This document shows, in pieces, positions 1 through 8,648 of a DNA stretch of 38,566 nucleotides. The stretch spans positions 1 through 38,566 of the forward strand of contig JAPLNA010000210.1 in assembly GCA_026693065.1 (NCBI GenBank). Reading direction: 5' to 3'. The notes beneath the pieces are model-generated. The model worked only from the letters and a program-made list of their open reading frames with translations, made no database searches and was not told the origin of the DNA. The DNA comes from Planctomycetota bacterium (GTDB lineage Bacteria; Planctomycetota; Phycisphaerae; SM23-33). Each line of letters starts with the position of its first letter. Within the stretch, counting starts at the first letter, position 1. Both the position numbers and the translations under genes were made by a program.

Positions 1-288
1 CCCCCCCCCCCGCGAGTTTAGCGGCCGACGGCACGTCGGCCCGTTGGCCGAAGAACCACCCGTCTCTTCAATTGTCCAAGAGCGCCCCGCCCTCATCGGC
101 GGGGAAAAACACAACACCCCCTCTATAATACAGGCGATTTCACAACCCCGCAGCGCCGACTTTTCCCGGAATACCCGTTTTGCCTATTCATAACCCGTTT
201 CAATTTAGCGATTTATCAAATCCGCCCATTTCGTCACAATTCTCAACTACACGACTTATGACGTCCCACGATCCCGGAATCGGGCCGA
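1..288. other. non-coding left edge
   Basis: No supported gene. Positions 1-11 are a pure C run. Positions 23-41 hold a perfect 7-bp inverted repeat (GGCCGAC, loop GGCAC, GTCGGCC) with no T run beside it, so it is not a convincing terminator. From about 105 to 262 the sequence is clearly more AT-rich than the rest of the window and contains TATAATA at 124-130 on the plus strand, but no -35 box at proper spacing. It may be a promoter or spacer region for a gene beyond the left edge. Confidence 0.4.
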
Positions 289-1527
289 TCAGTAGTTGTC
301 GATCGTGGCCTTGACGGTCTCATACCAACGGGTCAGACGCTGCGGTTCGTTGCGGACCGTCGTGATATCCTTGAGAATGAAGGCGCACGGCGTGCCGCTG
401 GCGGCCGTCGCCCGGAGCGTCGCCTTGACCTCGTCCACCACCAGCCTGCCCTCGAACGCGTCCATGGCCACAAAGGACGGATTGTTCTTCCGGGCCATCA
501 CGAAATCGCGTCCCATGCTCTCGGCCGCCATCTCCACCTGCGCCCAGGGGCTCACCGAGATCATGCGGACGTTGCGGATCTTGCGGATGATGTCGATCTT
601 CCGGTGCAGAGGTTCGCAGCAGCCGTAGTTGACCAGCCCGAACCGCTCGAAATAGGGCTTGAGATAGGCGATCTCGAACTCGTCGTGCATGGCCGGGGAG
701 ACCTCCGAGAAGATCTGCGCCGCCCCGGCGGCCCAGCAGTCCTTGGCCCGGACGTGAGCGGGGTCGAACCCGGGGGCGGGCAGTTCATCGCAGTAAGCGC
801 CCACGCAGTGGATGGTGCCCGGTTCCGGCTCCAGCAGGCTCTGCTGCTCCAACTGGTCCAGCGCGTCCATTTCGATCTCCATCAGGCGCCGCATCAGGCG
901 GTGCAGGAACTCCGGCCGATCGGCCAGGTCGTACAGCACCGGCGTCGCGCCCCGCCAGAAGACGATCCGGTCCCAGATGGCCGCCCAGATGCTCGCGCCG
1001 GACATCTTGATCGGAAGGATGTCCCCCACCAGGTCGCCGATGAGCTTCTCGCGGTTGGCCGTCGCTTCGGCGTCGAAGCGGATGGTCACGTTCTTCAGCC
1101 GCGCCAGGGCGTCATCGTCGGCCAACTGGTCCATGTACAGATGGGTCTGGGCGCCGGAGTGCAGGGCATCTTCGGCACTGCCTCGGCTCTCGACGCCGAT
1201 GTCCGTGCTGGAATAGACCTTGGGCACCTGGAGAAACGGGTAGAAGGCCATGTCGGCCGGGAAATGCTTCCACTTGTACAGGGCCGTCAGCATGCCGCAT
1301 TCCAGATGCTGCAGGAACGGGTCCTCGCACCGGCCGGTCAACTCGTCGTCGACGTTCATCTCGTGCCAGGGGATCTGGTCGATCATCACCATCGGCCGGG
1401 CCGGCTTGAGCCCGTTGAGCCGCTGCCAGTCCTCTATCGTCCGGCGGTGGACGTCCAGTTGGGCCACCTGCTGATACCGGCGGGCGAGTTCCCGAAACCG
1501 CTGCCTGTCCTGCTGACTGATCGACAT
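289..1527 (-). CDS. uroporphyrinogen decarboxylase (URO-D)-like protein
   Basis: This 412-residue protein resembles the broad URO-D-superfamily group that is common in Planctomycetes, Verrucomicrobia and Firmicutes and is separate from housekeeping HemE. Visible support is the late segment YGCCEPLHRKIDIIRKI followed by a conserved ISVSPWA-type strand, which is characteristic of these proteins. Relatives with known function are corrinoid-linked methyltransferases (MtaA/MtgB type), but no corrinoid protein is encoded nearby, so the substrate is unknown. The start at 1527 is chosen because CAGGAGAT lies just upstream of MSISQQDRQR. The frame stays open further upstream, but that part is low-complexity and lacks protein character. 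No signal peptide or membrane segment is seen, so it is probably cytoplasmic. It stands alone, 382 bp downstream of the lipoprotein gene. Confidence 0.8.
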   Translation of the reverse strand: MSISQQDRQRFRELARRYQQVAQLDVHRRTIEDWQRLNGLKPARPMVMIDQIPWHEMNVDDELTGRCEDPFLQHLECGMLTALYKWKHFPADMAFYPFLQVPKVYSSTDIGVESRGSAEDALHSGAQTHLYMDQLADDDALARLKNVTIRFDAEATANREKLIGDLVGDILPIKMSGASIWAAIWDRIVFWRGATPVLYDLADRPEFLHRLMRRLMEIEMDALDQLEQQSLLEPEPGTIHCVGAYCDELPAPGFDPAHVRAKDCWAAGAAQIFSEVSPAMHDEFEIAYLKPYFERFGLVNYGCCEPLHRKIDIIRKIRNVRMISVSPWAQVEMAAESMGRDFVMARKNNPSFVAMDAFEGRLVVDEVKATLRATAASGTPCAFILKDITTVRNEPQRLTRWYETVKATIDNY

Positions 1528-1909
1528 ACCGATCTCCTGCCTCTGGGCGGGCGGCGGTGCGCCTCCCGCCGCGCCATCCTCTTCTTCCTGCCGACGCGCG
1601 CCGGGATTCCGTCCCGGCCCGCGCCCGGACAGTACCCCCAGCCCGTGGTCAAGACAAGAGCAAACCCGACCAGCCACCCCGCAGGCTCCGATCTGCTCGA
1701 CCCGGGGACACAGTGCTTGTCTCCCGAGATCAGTATGGCGCTCACCAATCACATGTGCGTATCTCGATAACCGACCCGCGCAGGACGCGGAGGAACCGGT
1801 CCGCCGAAGGCGGATTCCCCCGGACCCCCATCCCCGGCCCACACACGCCACAACAACGGAACCCCCGATCCGCGCGCGACTCCCTGATGGAGTTTTCGGG
1901 AAGGACAGG
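1528..1909. other. 382-bp intergenic region with a small hairpin
   Basis: No credible gene in either direction. A perfect hairpin at 1800-1814 (TCCGCC, loop GAA, GGCGGA) is flanked by GGAA and TTCC, forming a small imperfect cruciform. A similar hairpin (GCCGCC, GGAA, GGCGGT) occurs at 4578-4593. No T tract follows either. The 5' leader and promoter of the URO-D-like gene must lie here, but I could not pick a convincing -35/-10 pair. Confidence 0.4.
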
Positions 1910-2461
1910 TCAGTGGCGCGACACGTAGCGGCCATACAACACTTTCGACCCATGCACGACATATCCAAACGACCATCGATCGGTGTGGTGCCTGACGCCA
2001 AAGATGCTCCCGACCTCGTCCGAATGGTGTTCCAGTGGTTCTTTCCAGCAGTAGATCCACACACGACACGCGTCGAAGCTTTGGGGCCCTCGGAGTGCGT
2101 CCTCGGACGACCTCTTGAAGTCCTCGAAGATGAAGGGATCGAGATTCGTCACCATCGAACGGAATTCGCCCACGGCCATAACCATCTCCGGTTTGCCGAC
2201 CATGGCCTCGAGTTGCATTGTTGAGATCGCCTGCGTCGGATCGTTTCCCAATTTGTCGGCGGTACGGGTCGCCACCAAGTGCTGCCACACCGACTCAGAA
2301 TCTACCCCATACTCACAACCGCAGCCCGAAGCCAAGGCGAACAAGGCAACACCACTCACCAGGACGCGCCCCAAGAACATCATGGGGTTCTTATAGCGCC
2401 GAACATATCCATGGGCCCGACACCGTATGCCAAGGTAGTCCCGCAGTGGTTTCCTTTTCAT
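1910..2461 (-). CDS. hypothetical lipoprotein
   Basis: This 183-residue protein is not one I recognise. Its basic N-terminus is followed by a hydrophobic stretch (VLVSGVALFALASGC) ending in a lipobox-like L-A-S-G-C with Cys47, so it is probably an envelope lipoprotein. The mature part is soluble. It contains a VGKPEMVMAVGEF segment faintly like the start of SmpA/BamE-type domains and ends in a strand-like FGYVVHGSKVLYGRYV. The start at 2461 has AAGGA eight bases upstream. The methionines at residues 27-28 (2383) would give a more usual signal peptide length but have a poor ribosome site. Base composition is less GC-rich than its neighbours, which may indicate transfer or weak selection. Confidence 0.6.
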   Translation of the reverse strand: MKRKPLRDYLGIRCRAHGYVRRYKNPMMFLGRVLVSGVALFALASGCGCEYGVDSESVWQHLVATRTADKLGNDPTQAISTMQLEAMVGKPEMVMAVGEFRSMVTNLDPFIFEDFKRSSEDALRGPQSFDACRVWIYCWKEPLEHHSDEVGSIFGVRHHTDRWSFGYVVHGSKVLYGRYVSRH

Positions 2462-2593
2462 GTCGTCGTTCCTTGTGCTCTTGGCGGAATAGGGTCGGCC
2501 ATAGATATCCACACTTGGGATTTATGGTCCCGGTACTTATGCCCCCAGGGGCAGAGAAAAGTATGCGTCCAACTACCGCGATAAACGTTCGGG

Positions 2594-3643
2594 TCATCGC
2601 ATGTCCAGCTCATCGTCTGAGGGCAGGGGGTGGAGGGCCGAGGCCGGGTGGGTCTGGTACCAGTAGGCGACGCTGGAGTAGTCGTCGCGGCGGGGACGGT
2701 GGCCGTGGGGGGTGAAGTGCATGTTCTGGAGGAGCATGCGGAAGTCGGTGGAGAAGTGGATCGGGTCCGGGATGTGCCAGCGGTAGAGCATGAAGCGAGG
2801 CTGGTAGTTGTAGCGGGGCTCCGGGCCGCCCAGGAAGGCGTACATGCCGGCGTAATGGCCGGAGTAGGGCTGGTATTTGGCGACGTCGCTGTCGTATCCG
2901 AAGGCGTAGGAGCCGCAGAAGTAGTCCTCGGTGCCGGTGTAGTTGATCGAGGGATGGATATCGCCGTCGATGTACATCTTCATTTCGCCTTCGACCCAGC
3001 AGCCGTTGCTGCCGTTGACGCCGGCGAACAGGGCCACGCCGGCGAAATGGCCTTTCCCGCGGATCCCGTCGATGACGGTATACCCGCGTTCAGGAGAAAC
3101 GGGCCGTTCCTGGCGGTAGGAGGCGTGGAAGAAGCCGGCGTCTTCGGGCAGGGCGGTCTTCTTGCCCGTGATCATGTAGAAGGTCGCGCGGTTCTCGGAG
3201 GGCGAGCGGTTTTCCAGGGTGATCTTCACGTGCTGGCGGAAGGGCATGGGCCAGTAGCAGTTGAGCCCGCGACACGGGGCGGCCAGGACGACGGCGGAGT
3301 TCAGCGTGGGGAAATTACCGGCTGAGTCCTTGACGGTTTCGGTGAAGCCGTAGCCGAAGAACGCGCCCAGGGGCGATTCGATCGAGGGGTTTGCCTGGCC
3401 GTCCCAATAGACTCGCAGGATGAAATTCCAGCCGACGTCTCCGCCGAACCACATGCTCTGGATGACGCCCGGGCCGTCCGTGTCGGCCAGGACGAGCGTT
3501 TCGCCGGGGGCGACGATCCGGGCGGGGGAGAGTTTTTCCCAGGGCTTGCCCTTGGAACCGCCGCCCTTGGCGCCGGTGGGGTTCTCGGCGGAGAAGGCAA
3601 AGCTGGTGGCGTCCTGAATCCTGGCGAGTCCGTCCAGAAACAT
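2594..3643 (-). CDS. GH172 / DUF2961 family glycoside hydrolase-like protein
   Basis: This 349-residue protein belongs to the DUF2961 family, now CAZy GH172, whose characterised members act on alpha-D-fructofuranosides and D-arabinofuranosides. Visible hallmarks are WFGGDVGWNF, FYMITGKK, CWVEGEMKMYIDGD and GTEDYFCGSYAFG. Glu218 (in WVEGE) and Glu239 (in GTEDYF) are 21 residues apart, the spacing I recall for the two catalytic glutamates of the family, so it is probably active. The start at 3643 has GAGGGAGA upstream. No signal peptide is seen, so it is probably cytoplasmic, though some family members form oligomers and act on imported saccharides. It is divergent from alkD, sharing a 192-bp intergenic region. 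The substrate cannot be predicted from this sequence. Confidence 0.85.
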   Translation of the reverse strand: MFLDGLARIQDATSFAFSAENPTGAKGGGSKGKPWEKLSPARIVAPGETLVLADTDGPGVIQSMWFGGDVGWNFILRVYWDGQANPSIESPLGAFFGYGFTETVKDSAGNFPTLNSAVVLAAPCRGLNCYWPMPFRQHVKITLENRSPSENRATFYMITGKKTALPEDAGFFHASYRQERPVSPERGYTVIDGIRGKGHFAGVALFAGVNGSNGCWVEGEMKMYIDGDIHPSINYTGTEDYFCGSYAFGYDSDVAKYQPYSGHYAGMYAFLGGPEPRYNYQPRFMLYRWHIPDPIHFSTDFRMLLQNMHFTPHGHRPRRDDYSSVAYWYQTHPASALHPLPSDDELDMR

Positions 3644-3835
3644 GGCAGCGTCTCCCTCTGTGTGGCCTGGCCCTGTCCGGGGTTTCCGGAAGGCCTTTCG
3701 CCGACGAAGGCCGTCAGCGGTTTCCATGATCGTATCTGGCCTGCGTGCCGTGGCAAGCATTTTCACCGATGAGTCATCCCGCCGAGCGAACCCTGGGGTA
3801 AACCCCGGATTGGCCTTGGGCCGATAGGGTACTCC

Positions 3836-4558
3836 ATGACACGATCCACCGACATGCTGCGGCAACTGAAGGATGAGATGGCGGGGACGGCCGATCCGGA
3901 GAAGGCGAGGCTGCTGGCCGGGTTTTTCAAGACGGGGCCGGGGGAGTATGGGGAGGGGGATGTGTTTCTGGGAATCAACGTGCCCGGGCAGAGGGAGGTG
4001 GCGAAGAAGTACAAGGGACTCTCCCTGGCCGCGGTGGGAAAACTGCTGAAAAGTGGGATTCATGAGCACAGGCTGACGGCGCTGATCATTCTCACGGGCC
4101 GGTATGGAAAGGCCGATGCGGAAGAGAGGGAGAGGATTTTCGAGTTCTATCTGGCGAATGCCGGGCGGATCAACAACTGGGACCTGGTGGACGTGTCGGC
4201 CCCGAATATCGTGGGGGAGTTTCTCCTGGCCAACCGCGGCCGACGGGGGGTACTGGGGCGGCTGGCGCGGTCAAAGAACCTGTGGGAGCGGCGGATCGCC
4301 GTGCTGGCGACGGGGGCGTTTATCCGGGCCGGGCAGTTCGGGCCCACGCTGCGAATCGCGAAGATGTTGCTGCGGGATGAGCACGACCTGATTCACAAGG
4401 CCATCGGGTGGATGCTGCGAGAGGTGGGCAAGCGGGATCAGGCGGCGGAGGAGGGGTTTCTGGCCAAACAGGCGGCGGTCATGCCGCGGACGATGCTGCG
4501 GTACGCGATCGAGCGGTTTTCGCCAAGGAGGCGGGCGCAGTACATGGGCCTCCGGTGA
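3836..4558 (+). CDS. AlkD-type DNA alkylation repair protein
   Basis: This 240-residue protein is an all-alpha HEAT-like DNA glycosylase of the AlkD family, which removes positively charged alkylated purines such as 3-methyladenine and 7-methylguanine. Key family motifs are intact: NWDLVD with Trp115 and Asp119, LWERRIAV with the Arg pair 152-153, and KAIGWMLREVG with Trp192. These match the DNA-contacting tryptophans, the catalytic-site Asp and the Arg known from the Bacillus cereus enzyme. The start at 3836 has an AGGG seven bases upstream; Met7 is a possible alternative. It appears to be a single-gene unit. It is followed by a hairpin at 4578-4593 without a T run. Confidence 0.92.
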   Translation: MTRSTDMLRQLKDEMAGTADPEKARLLAGFFKTGPGEYGEGDVFLGINVPGQREVAKKYKGLSLAAVGKLLKSGIHEHRLTALIILTGRYGKADAEERERIFEFYLANAGRINNWDLVDVSAPNIVGEFLLANRGRRGVLGRLARSKNLWERRIAVLATGAFIRAGQFGPTLRIAKMLLRDEHDLIHKAIGWMLREVGKRDQAAEEGFLAKQAAVMPRTMLRYAIERFSPRRRAQYMGLR

Positions 4559-4734
4559 GAGTCTCGGCGTTTGTAGTGCCGCCGGAAGGCGGTTCCCGCT
4601 TCGGCCAATTCCGGCGGCGTTCCCCAGGCGGCGTGCATTCCGGGCTCGGGTGATCGCTGGACAAGTTTTGGCCGGAATCGACCGATATACAAGCATAGGA
4701 TTCCGTGGCAGTGCGGACGCGGAAGGAATGGCTC

Positions 4735-5169
4735 ATGGACTGGCTGGACATCTTGATGGTCGAGGACAACGGGGGTGACGTGGTCCTGTTGGACGAGGCG
4801 TTCGCGCGGACGGGGATCGCGCATCGCGTTCACGTGGCCACCGACGGGGTGGAGGCGCTGGCCTACCTCCGCCGCCAGGGCCCCTACGCCGACGCGCCGC
4901 GCCCGGACGTGATCGTGCTGGATCTGAAGATGCCCCGCAAGGGCGGGCGGGAAGTGCTGGCGGAACTCCTGCCGGACACGGACCTACAGGCGATTCCCGT
5001 CGTGGTGCTGAGCAGTTCGCAATCGGAACTGGAACTCATCAAACATCAGGTGCCGGCGGAGCATTGCATCGCCAAGCCGTTCAGTTTTGAAGGCTACCTG
5101 CAGATCGCCCGCTTCATCGGCTCGCTGGGCCGGCCGGCGACCGGGCAGGGCGCCGGGGCCAGGCCCTGA
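4735..5169 (+). CDS. single-domain response regulator (Rcp1-like)
   Basis: This 144-residue protein is one receiver domain and nothing more. The acidic pair Glu10-Asp11, phospho-acceptor Asp63 (VLDLKMP), Ser93 and Lys114 (AKPF) are all present. The GP-x-x-D-x-PRPD loop before the phosphorylation site is typical of the Rcp1/phytochrome-partner subgroup. Such proteins take a phosphate from a separate histidine kinase and act by protein contact. No kinase lies next to it. The start at 4735 has AAGGA eight bases upstream; a GTG 30 bases earlier (4705) is the alternative. The Gly/Arg/Ala-rich tail after residue 130 looks disordered. Confidence 0.9.
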   Translation: MDWLDILMVEDNGGDVVLLDEAFARTGIAHRVHVATDGVEALAYLRRQGPYADAPRPDVIVLDLKMPRKGGREVLAELLPDTDLQAIPVVVLSSSQSELELIKHQVPAEHCIAKPFSFEGYLQIARFIGSLGRPATGQGAGARP

Positions 5170-5202
5170 CAGGCCGCGGGAGATTCCCGGGCCGGGGAGG
5201 GT

Positions 5203-6903
5203 TCACGGGGTGCGGCCGGGCTGGTAGATCTGGCGGATCTCCGCCGCGGACAGGGCGCATCGGAAGATCATCACCTCGTCGATGGTTCCGTGGACGGTGA
5301 AGTGGTTTCCCCAGTCGACGCCGAAGAGTTTCCCGCCGCCCAGGTGGACCGGGGCCTTGTCGGAGCGGAGCGGGCCGGCGTATTTCTCGGCCCCCTCGAG
5401 CCGTCCGTTCACGTAGAGCTTCACGGCGGCCCCGTCGTACGTGCCGGCCAGGTGGACCCACTGGCCCGGGACGAGCTTGGCCGCGGCGACGACGGTCTTG
5501 CCCCCGCCGCGCTGGGGATCGGTGGCGTTGCCGACGTGAAACAGGGGCGGGCCCGACTTGGCGTAGCCCAGGCAGAACGCGGGGTTCATCCATAGGTCGT
5601 CGCCCTTGTTGACGATAATCCCCCACTCGTTGCCGTACCCGCCGGGGGCGAAGGAGGCGAGATTGACCCACACGGCTACGGTGAGGGCCTCGCGGATCTC
5701 CAGGGTGGCGCTGTTGGGGACCGTGATGTGCTGGCTGCTCCCGCTGAGGCTGTAGCCGCCGCCCTTCTTGCCCTTGGCGGCGTACTGGGCGCCCACGACC
5801 GCGCCGTGGTTGCCCTTGCCGCTGGCGTCGGACACCTTGGCGCCTTCGTCCTTGTCGAACGCCAGGTGCAGGACGAGGTTCGCCGCCGCCCGCCGGCTGA
5901 GCGGGTCGACCTGCGCCAGTTCCTTGTCGATCTTCGCCAGCAGCGACGTGCCCTTGAGGCGGGCGACGTCGTGGTCGGCGTGTAGCTCGAGGAAGCGTTC
6001 GCCACAGGCCTTGGCCCGCCCCAGGAGCACGCCCTTACCCGCGGGGGAGGAAACCTTCTCGGCGAGCTCGGGATACCAGTTGGCCAGTTCCCAGCAGGCC
6101 GACTCGGCCAACTCCCCCACGGGCCTGGCCGCCAGCGGAAGATAGGTGCGGAACTTCGCGTCCAGGTCGTCGCTCAGGAGCTTAGCAGCCTCGGCGGGGT
6201 CGTCGGCCTCGCCCAGGTAGGCCAGGATCAGGCTGGTCCGGGTTGGGACGCTCTTTGGGCTGTCCTTGAGCCGCTTTCTGAGATTGGCGAGTTTCGCCTC
6301 CAGCTCGATGGCCGCAGTGGTCTGCTTGATCTTGTCGGAGACCTCGCCGGCGCGGGCGGGGGCGGCGCCTTTGGCGACTTCCACGGCCTTGTTGTAACTG
6401 GCCAGGGCGTTGGTGAGCGCCCCGGCGGCGGCCTGTTCGTCTCCGGCGGCCAGCCACAGATCGATCAGCTCCTCGCCCAGCCGCTTGCGGTCGGCGCGGG
6501 GGCTTCTTGTGAAACGAAGTTCGGAGGCCTCCAGGATTCTCTTCTGGGCGAGGGCCTTTTTGTCCGGGGCGGCCTCGCCCAGGAGTTTCATCGCGTCGAT
6601 GGCGACCGAGTACCCGGTGGGCTCTTTCATGCCGAACTCGTAGGCCTTCTCGCAGAGCAGGGCCTGGAAGTCCGGTTGTTTTCCGACGCCCTTGGCGGCG
6701 TCGAGGAGTTTGGCGGCGAACTTGACGGAGGCCCCGCCCCCGGCCGCCAGGACGGTTCTCTCCTCTTCGCCGAAGACGGCCTTGTAATCGGCGGGTGCGT
6801 CGGCCAACACTCCAGCGGACAGGCCCAGAAACGCCCATCCCGCTACCGCCCAAATGAGAGTTGATCGGGTCAGTTTCGTGCCCTTTCCATATCGCCGCGC
6901 CAT
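5203..6903 (-). CDS. exported helical-repeat protein with C-terminal LamG domain (paralogue 1)
   Basis: This protein is about 566 residues long. After a signal peptide (hydrophobic WAVAGWAFLGLSAGVLA) comes a module of about 330 residues that is alpha-helical and TPR-like (ALTNALASYNKAVEVAKG, LILAYLGEADDPAEAAKLL). It is shared with the next two genes upstream. The C-terminal 200 residues are a LamG/concanavalin-A-like domain: LVLHLAFDKDEG, GKGNHGAVVG, WVHLAGTYDGAAVKLYVNG, IDEVMIFRCALSAAEI. Such domains usually bind carbohydrate or protein at the cell surface. The start is uncertain. ATG 6903 has no ribosome site. CTG at 6873 aligns exactly with the ATG and GTG starts of its paralogues and has GGAAAGG upstream. 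It is the last gene of a three-gene minus-strand tandem. TATAAT lies at 6927-6922 upstream. Confidence 0.8.
   Translation of the reverse strand: MARRYGKGTKLTRSTLIWAVAGWAFLGLSAGVLADAPADYKAVFGEEERTVLAAGGGASVKFAAKLLDAAKGVGKQPDFQALLCEKAYEFGMKEPTGYSVAIDAMKLLGEAAPDKKALAQKRILEASELRFTRSPRADRKRLGEELIDLWLAAGDEQAAAGALTNALASYNKAVEVAKGAAPARAGEVSDKIKQTTAAIELEAKLANLRKRLKDSPKSVPTRTSLILAYLGEADDPAEAAKLLSDDLDAKFRTYLPLAARPVGELAESACWELANWYPELAEKVSSPAGKGVLLGRAKACGERFLELHADHDVARLKGTSLLAKIDKELAQVDPLSRRAAANLVLHLAFDKDEGAKVSDASGKGNHGAVVGAQYAAKGKKGGGYSLSGSSQHITVPNSATLEIREALTVAVWVNLASFAPGGYGNEWGIIVNKGDDLWMNPAFCLGYAKSGPPLFHVGNATDPQRGGGKTVVAAAKLVPGQWVHLAGTYDGAAVKLYVNGRLEGAEKYAGPLRSDKAPVHLGGGKLFGVDWGNHFTVHGTIDEVMIFRCALSAAEIRQIYQPGRTP
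6041..6504 (-). repeat. near-identical tract, copy A (paralogue 1)
   Basis: Aligned by eye to 7787-8250 at a constant offset of 1746, the two tracts differ at 8 of 464 positions. The 40 bases on the low-coordinate side differ at 9 positions, and the first 33 bases beyond the other end differ at about 9. The step is sharp at both ends, suggesting recent gene conversion within the tandem pair. Confidence 0.8.
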
Positions 6904-6921
6904 GAAGGACAGTATACCGGC

Positions 6922-6927
6922 ATTATA
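6922..6927 (-). promoter_or_regulatory. candidate -10 box upstream of paralogue 1
   Basis: TATAAT on the minus strand, followed by GCCGG. The same context (TATAATACCGG) occurs upstream of paralogue 3 at 10391-10386, with the same distance to the aligned start codon. No good -35 box is seen in either case. Transcription from it would begin near 6915, leaving about 12 nt before ATG 6903 or about 42 nt before CTG 6873. Confidence 0.45.
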
Positions 6928-6957
6928 CCTGTGGGGGGAACAAGGGGCTGAAAGGAG

Positions 6958-8619
6958 TCACGGGGCCATGGAGCCTTGTTGCAGGTAGATCTGCCGGATC
7001 TCCGCGGCCGACAGGGCGCATCGAAAGACCATGACCTCGTCGATGAGTCCGTCAGACCCGGTTCCGGTGCGGGTGTCCTGGTGGGCCATGATCCGGAGGT
7101 CCTGGGCGATTTCCAGGACGGGGCCGCCGTTGCCTTCGCTCGCGATAGTGTAGCCGCCGGTCTCCTTGCCGTCGACGTACAGCTTGATCTTGTTGCCCGG
7201 GCCGCGGGCCTCGTCGTAGGAGAAGGCCACGTGGCGCCATTCGTTGGGCTTGATCGGGCGCGAGGGGGAACTGTACCGCAGGTACACTTCGCGGGCCTGC
7301 CCGAAGATGACGTCCAATCCGCTGCCCGGACCGGCCGTGAAGAAGAACTGCCCCGCGTAGGCCATCCCCCCATGGTAATTGCTGAGGACGGCCACGTTCT
7401 GCCCCCGGACGTAGACCCACGCGCAGACGCTGAACTGCCCCTTGACCTTGAACAGTGTGCCGGGCACCAATTCGATGTAGTCCTTCTTTCCGTCGAAGTC
7501 GTAGGCCCCGCCGGCTTTGCCGTGGGACGTCCAGGTCGCTCCGTAGACCATGCCGTGATTGCCGTTCCCGCTCTTGTCGAGAACCTTGTTTCCCTTCTCG
7601 TCAAAGGTGTAGTGTACGAGGAGGTTCGTCGCCGCGTGCGAGCTCAGGGGGTTGGCGGCGCTCAGCGCCTTGTCGATCTTCTCCAGCAATACCGTGCCCT
7701 TCAGCCGTGTGGCGTCCGGGTCGGTGTGTAGCTCCAGAAACCGCTCGCCGCAAGCCCTGGCCTTGCCCAGGAGAACGCTCTTACCGGCGGGGGAGGAGAC
7801 CTTCTCGGCGAGCTCGGGATACCAGTTGGCCAGTTCCCAGCAGGCCGACTCGGCTAACTCCCCCACGGGCCTGGCCGCCAGCGGAAGATAGGTGCGGAAC
7901 TTCGCGTCCAGGTCGTCGCTCAGGAGTTTGGCCGCCTCGGCGGGGTCGTCGGCCTCGCCCAGGTAGGCCAGGATCAGGCTGGTCCGGGTGGGGACGCTCT
8001 TGGGGCTGTCCTTGAGCCGCTTTCTGAGATTGGCGAGTTTCGCCTCCAGCTCGATGGCCGCAGTGGTCTGCTTGATCTTGTCGGAGACCTCGCCGGCGCG
8101 GGCGGGGGCGGCGCCTTTGGCGACTTCCAGGGCCTTGTTGTAACTGGCCAGGGCGTTGGTGAGCGCCCCGGCGGCGGCCTGTTCGTCTCCGGCGGCCAGC
8201 CACAGATCGATCAGCTCCTCGCCCAGCCGCTTGCGGTCGGCGCGGGGGCTTTTGGCCAGGCGAAGCTCGCAGGCCTCGAGGATTCTCTTCTGGGCAAGGG
8301 GCTTCTTGTCCGGGACGGCCGAAGCCAGGAGCTTCATCGCGTCGATGGCGGAGGAGTATCCGGCGGGTTCCTTCATGCCGAACTCGTAGGCCTTTTCGTA
8401 GAGCAGGGCCTGGAAGTCCGGCTGTTTTGCGACGCCCTTGGCGGCGTCGAGGAGCTTGGCGGCGAAGTCGGCGGAGGCCCGGGCCCCGCCGGCGAGAACG
8501 GATTTCTCCTCTTCGCCGAAGACGGCCTTGTAATCGGCGGCCGGGTCGCCCAGCGCTCGCGCGGATAAGCCCAGAACCACCAGTCCCGCCACCACCCAAC
8601 TAATGCTTGATCTGGTCAT
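6958..8619 (-). CDS. exported helical-repeat protein with C-terminal LamG domain (paralogue 2)
   Basis: This protein has 553 residues and the same layout as its downstream neighbour: a signal peptide (SWVVAGLVVLGLSARALG), a helical module of about 330 residues, then a LamG domain (LLVHYTFDEKGNKV, SGNGNHGMVYG, FSVCAWVYV, WRHVAFSYDEA, IKLYVDGKETGG, IDEVMVFRCALSAAEI). It is probably extracytoplasmic with a carbohydrate- or protein-binding C-terminus. The start at 8619 has GGGAAGGA about eight bases upstream. Only 29 nt separate it from the stop of paralogue 3, so the two are probably co-transcribed. The middle of the helical module is nearly identical at DNA level to paralogue 1, while the LamG halves have diverged strongly. 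The ligand is unknown. Confidence 0.88.
   Translation of the reverse strand: MTRSSISWVVAGLVVLGLSARALGDPAADYKAVFGEEEKSVLAGGARASADFAAKLLDAAKGVAKQPDFQALLYEKAYEFGMKEPAGYSSAIDAMKLLASAVPDKKPLAQKRILEACELRLAKSPRADRKRLGEELIDLWLAAGDEQAAAGALTNALASYNKALEVAKGAAPARAGEVSDKIKQTTAAIELEAKLANLRKRLKDSPKSVPTRTSLILAYLGEADDPAEAAKLLSDDLDAKFRTYLPLAARPVGELAESACWELANWYPELAEKVSSPAGKSVLLGKARACGERFLELHTDPDATRLKGTVLLEKIDKALSAANPLSSHAATNLLVHYTFDEKGNKVLDKSGNGNHGMVYGATWTSHGKAGGAYDFDGKKDYIELVPGTLFKVKGQFSVCAWVYVRGQNVAVLSNYHGGMAYAGQFFFTAGPGSGLDVIFGQAREVYLRYSSPSRPIKPNEWRHVAFSYDEARGPGNKIKLYVDGKETGGYTIASEGNGGPVLEIAQDLRIMAHQDTRTGTGSDGLIDEVMVFRCALSAAEIRQIYLQQGSMAP
7787..8250 (-). repeat. near-identical tract, copy B (paralogue 2)
   Basis: Partner of 6041-6504, with 8 mismatches in 464 positions counted by eye. 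It encodes the central part of the helical module, from LGEELIDLWLAAGDEQ to the stretch ending in WYPELAEKVSSPAGK. Almost all protein residues there are the same in both copies. Confidence 0.8.
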
Positions 8620-8648
8620 TCTCGTGTCCTTCCCATGTCGCCCAAGGG

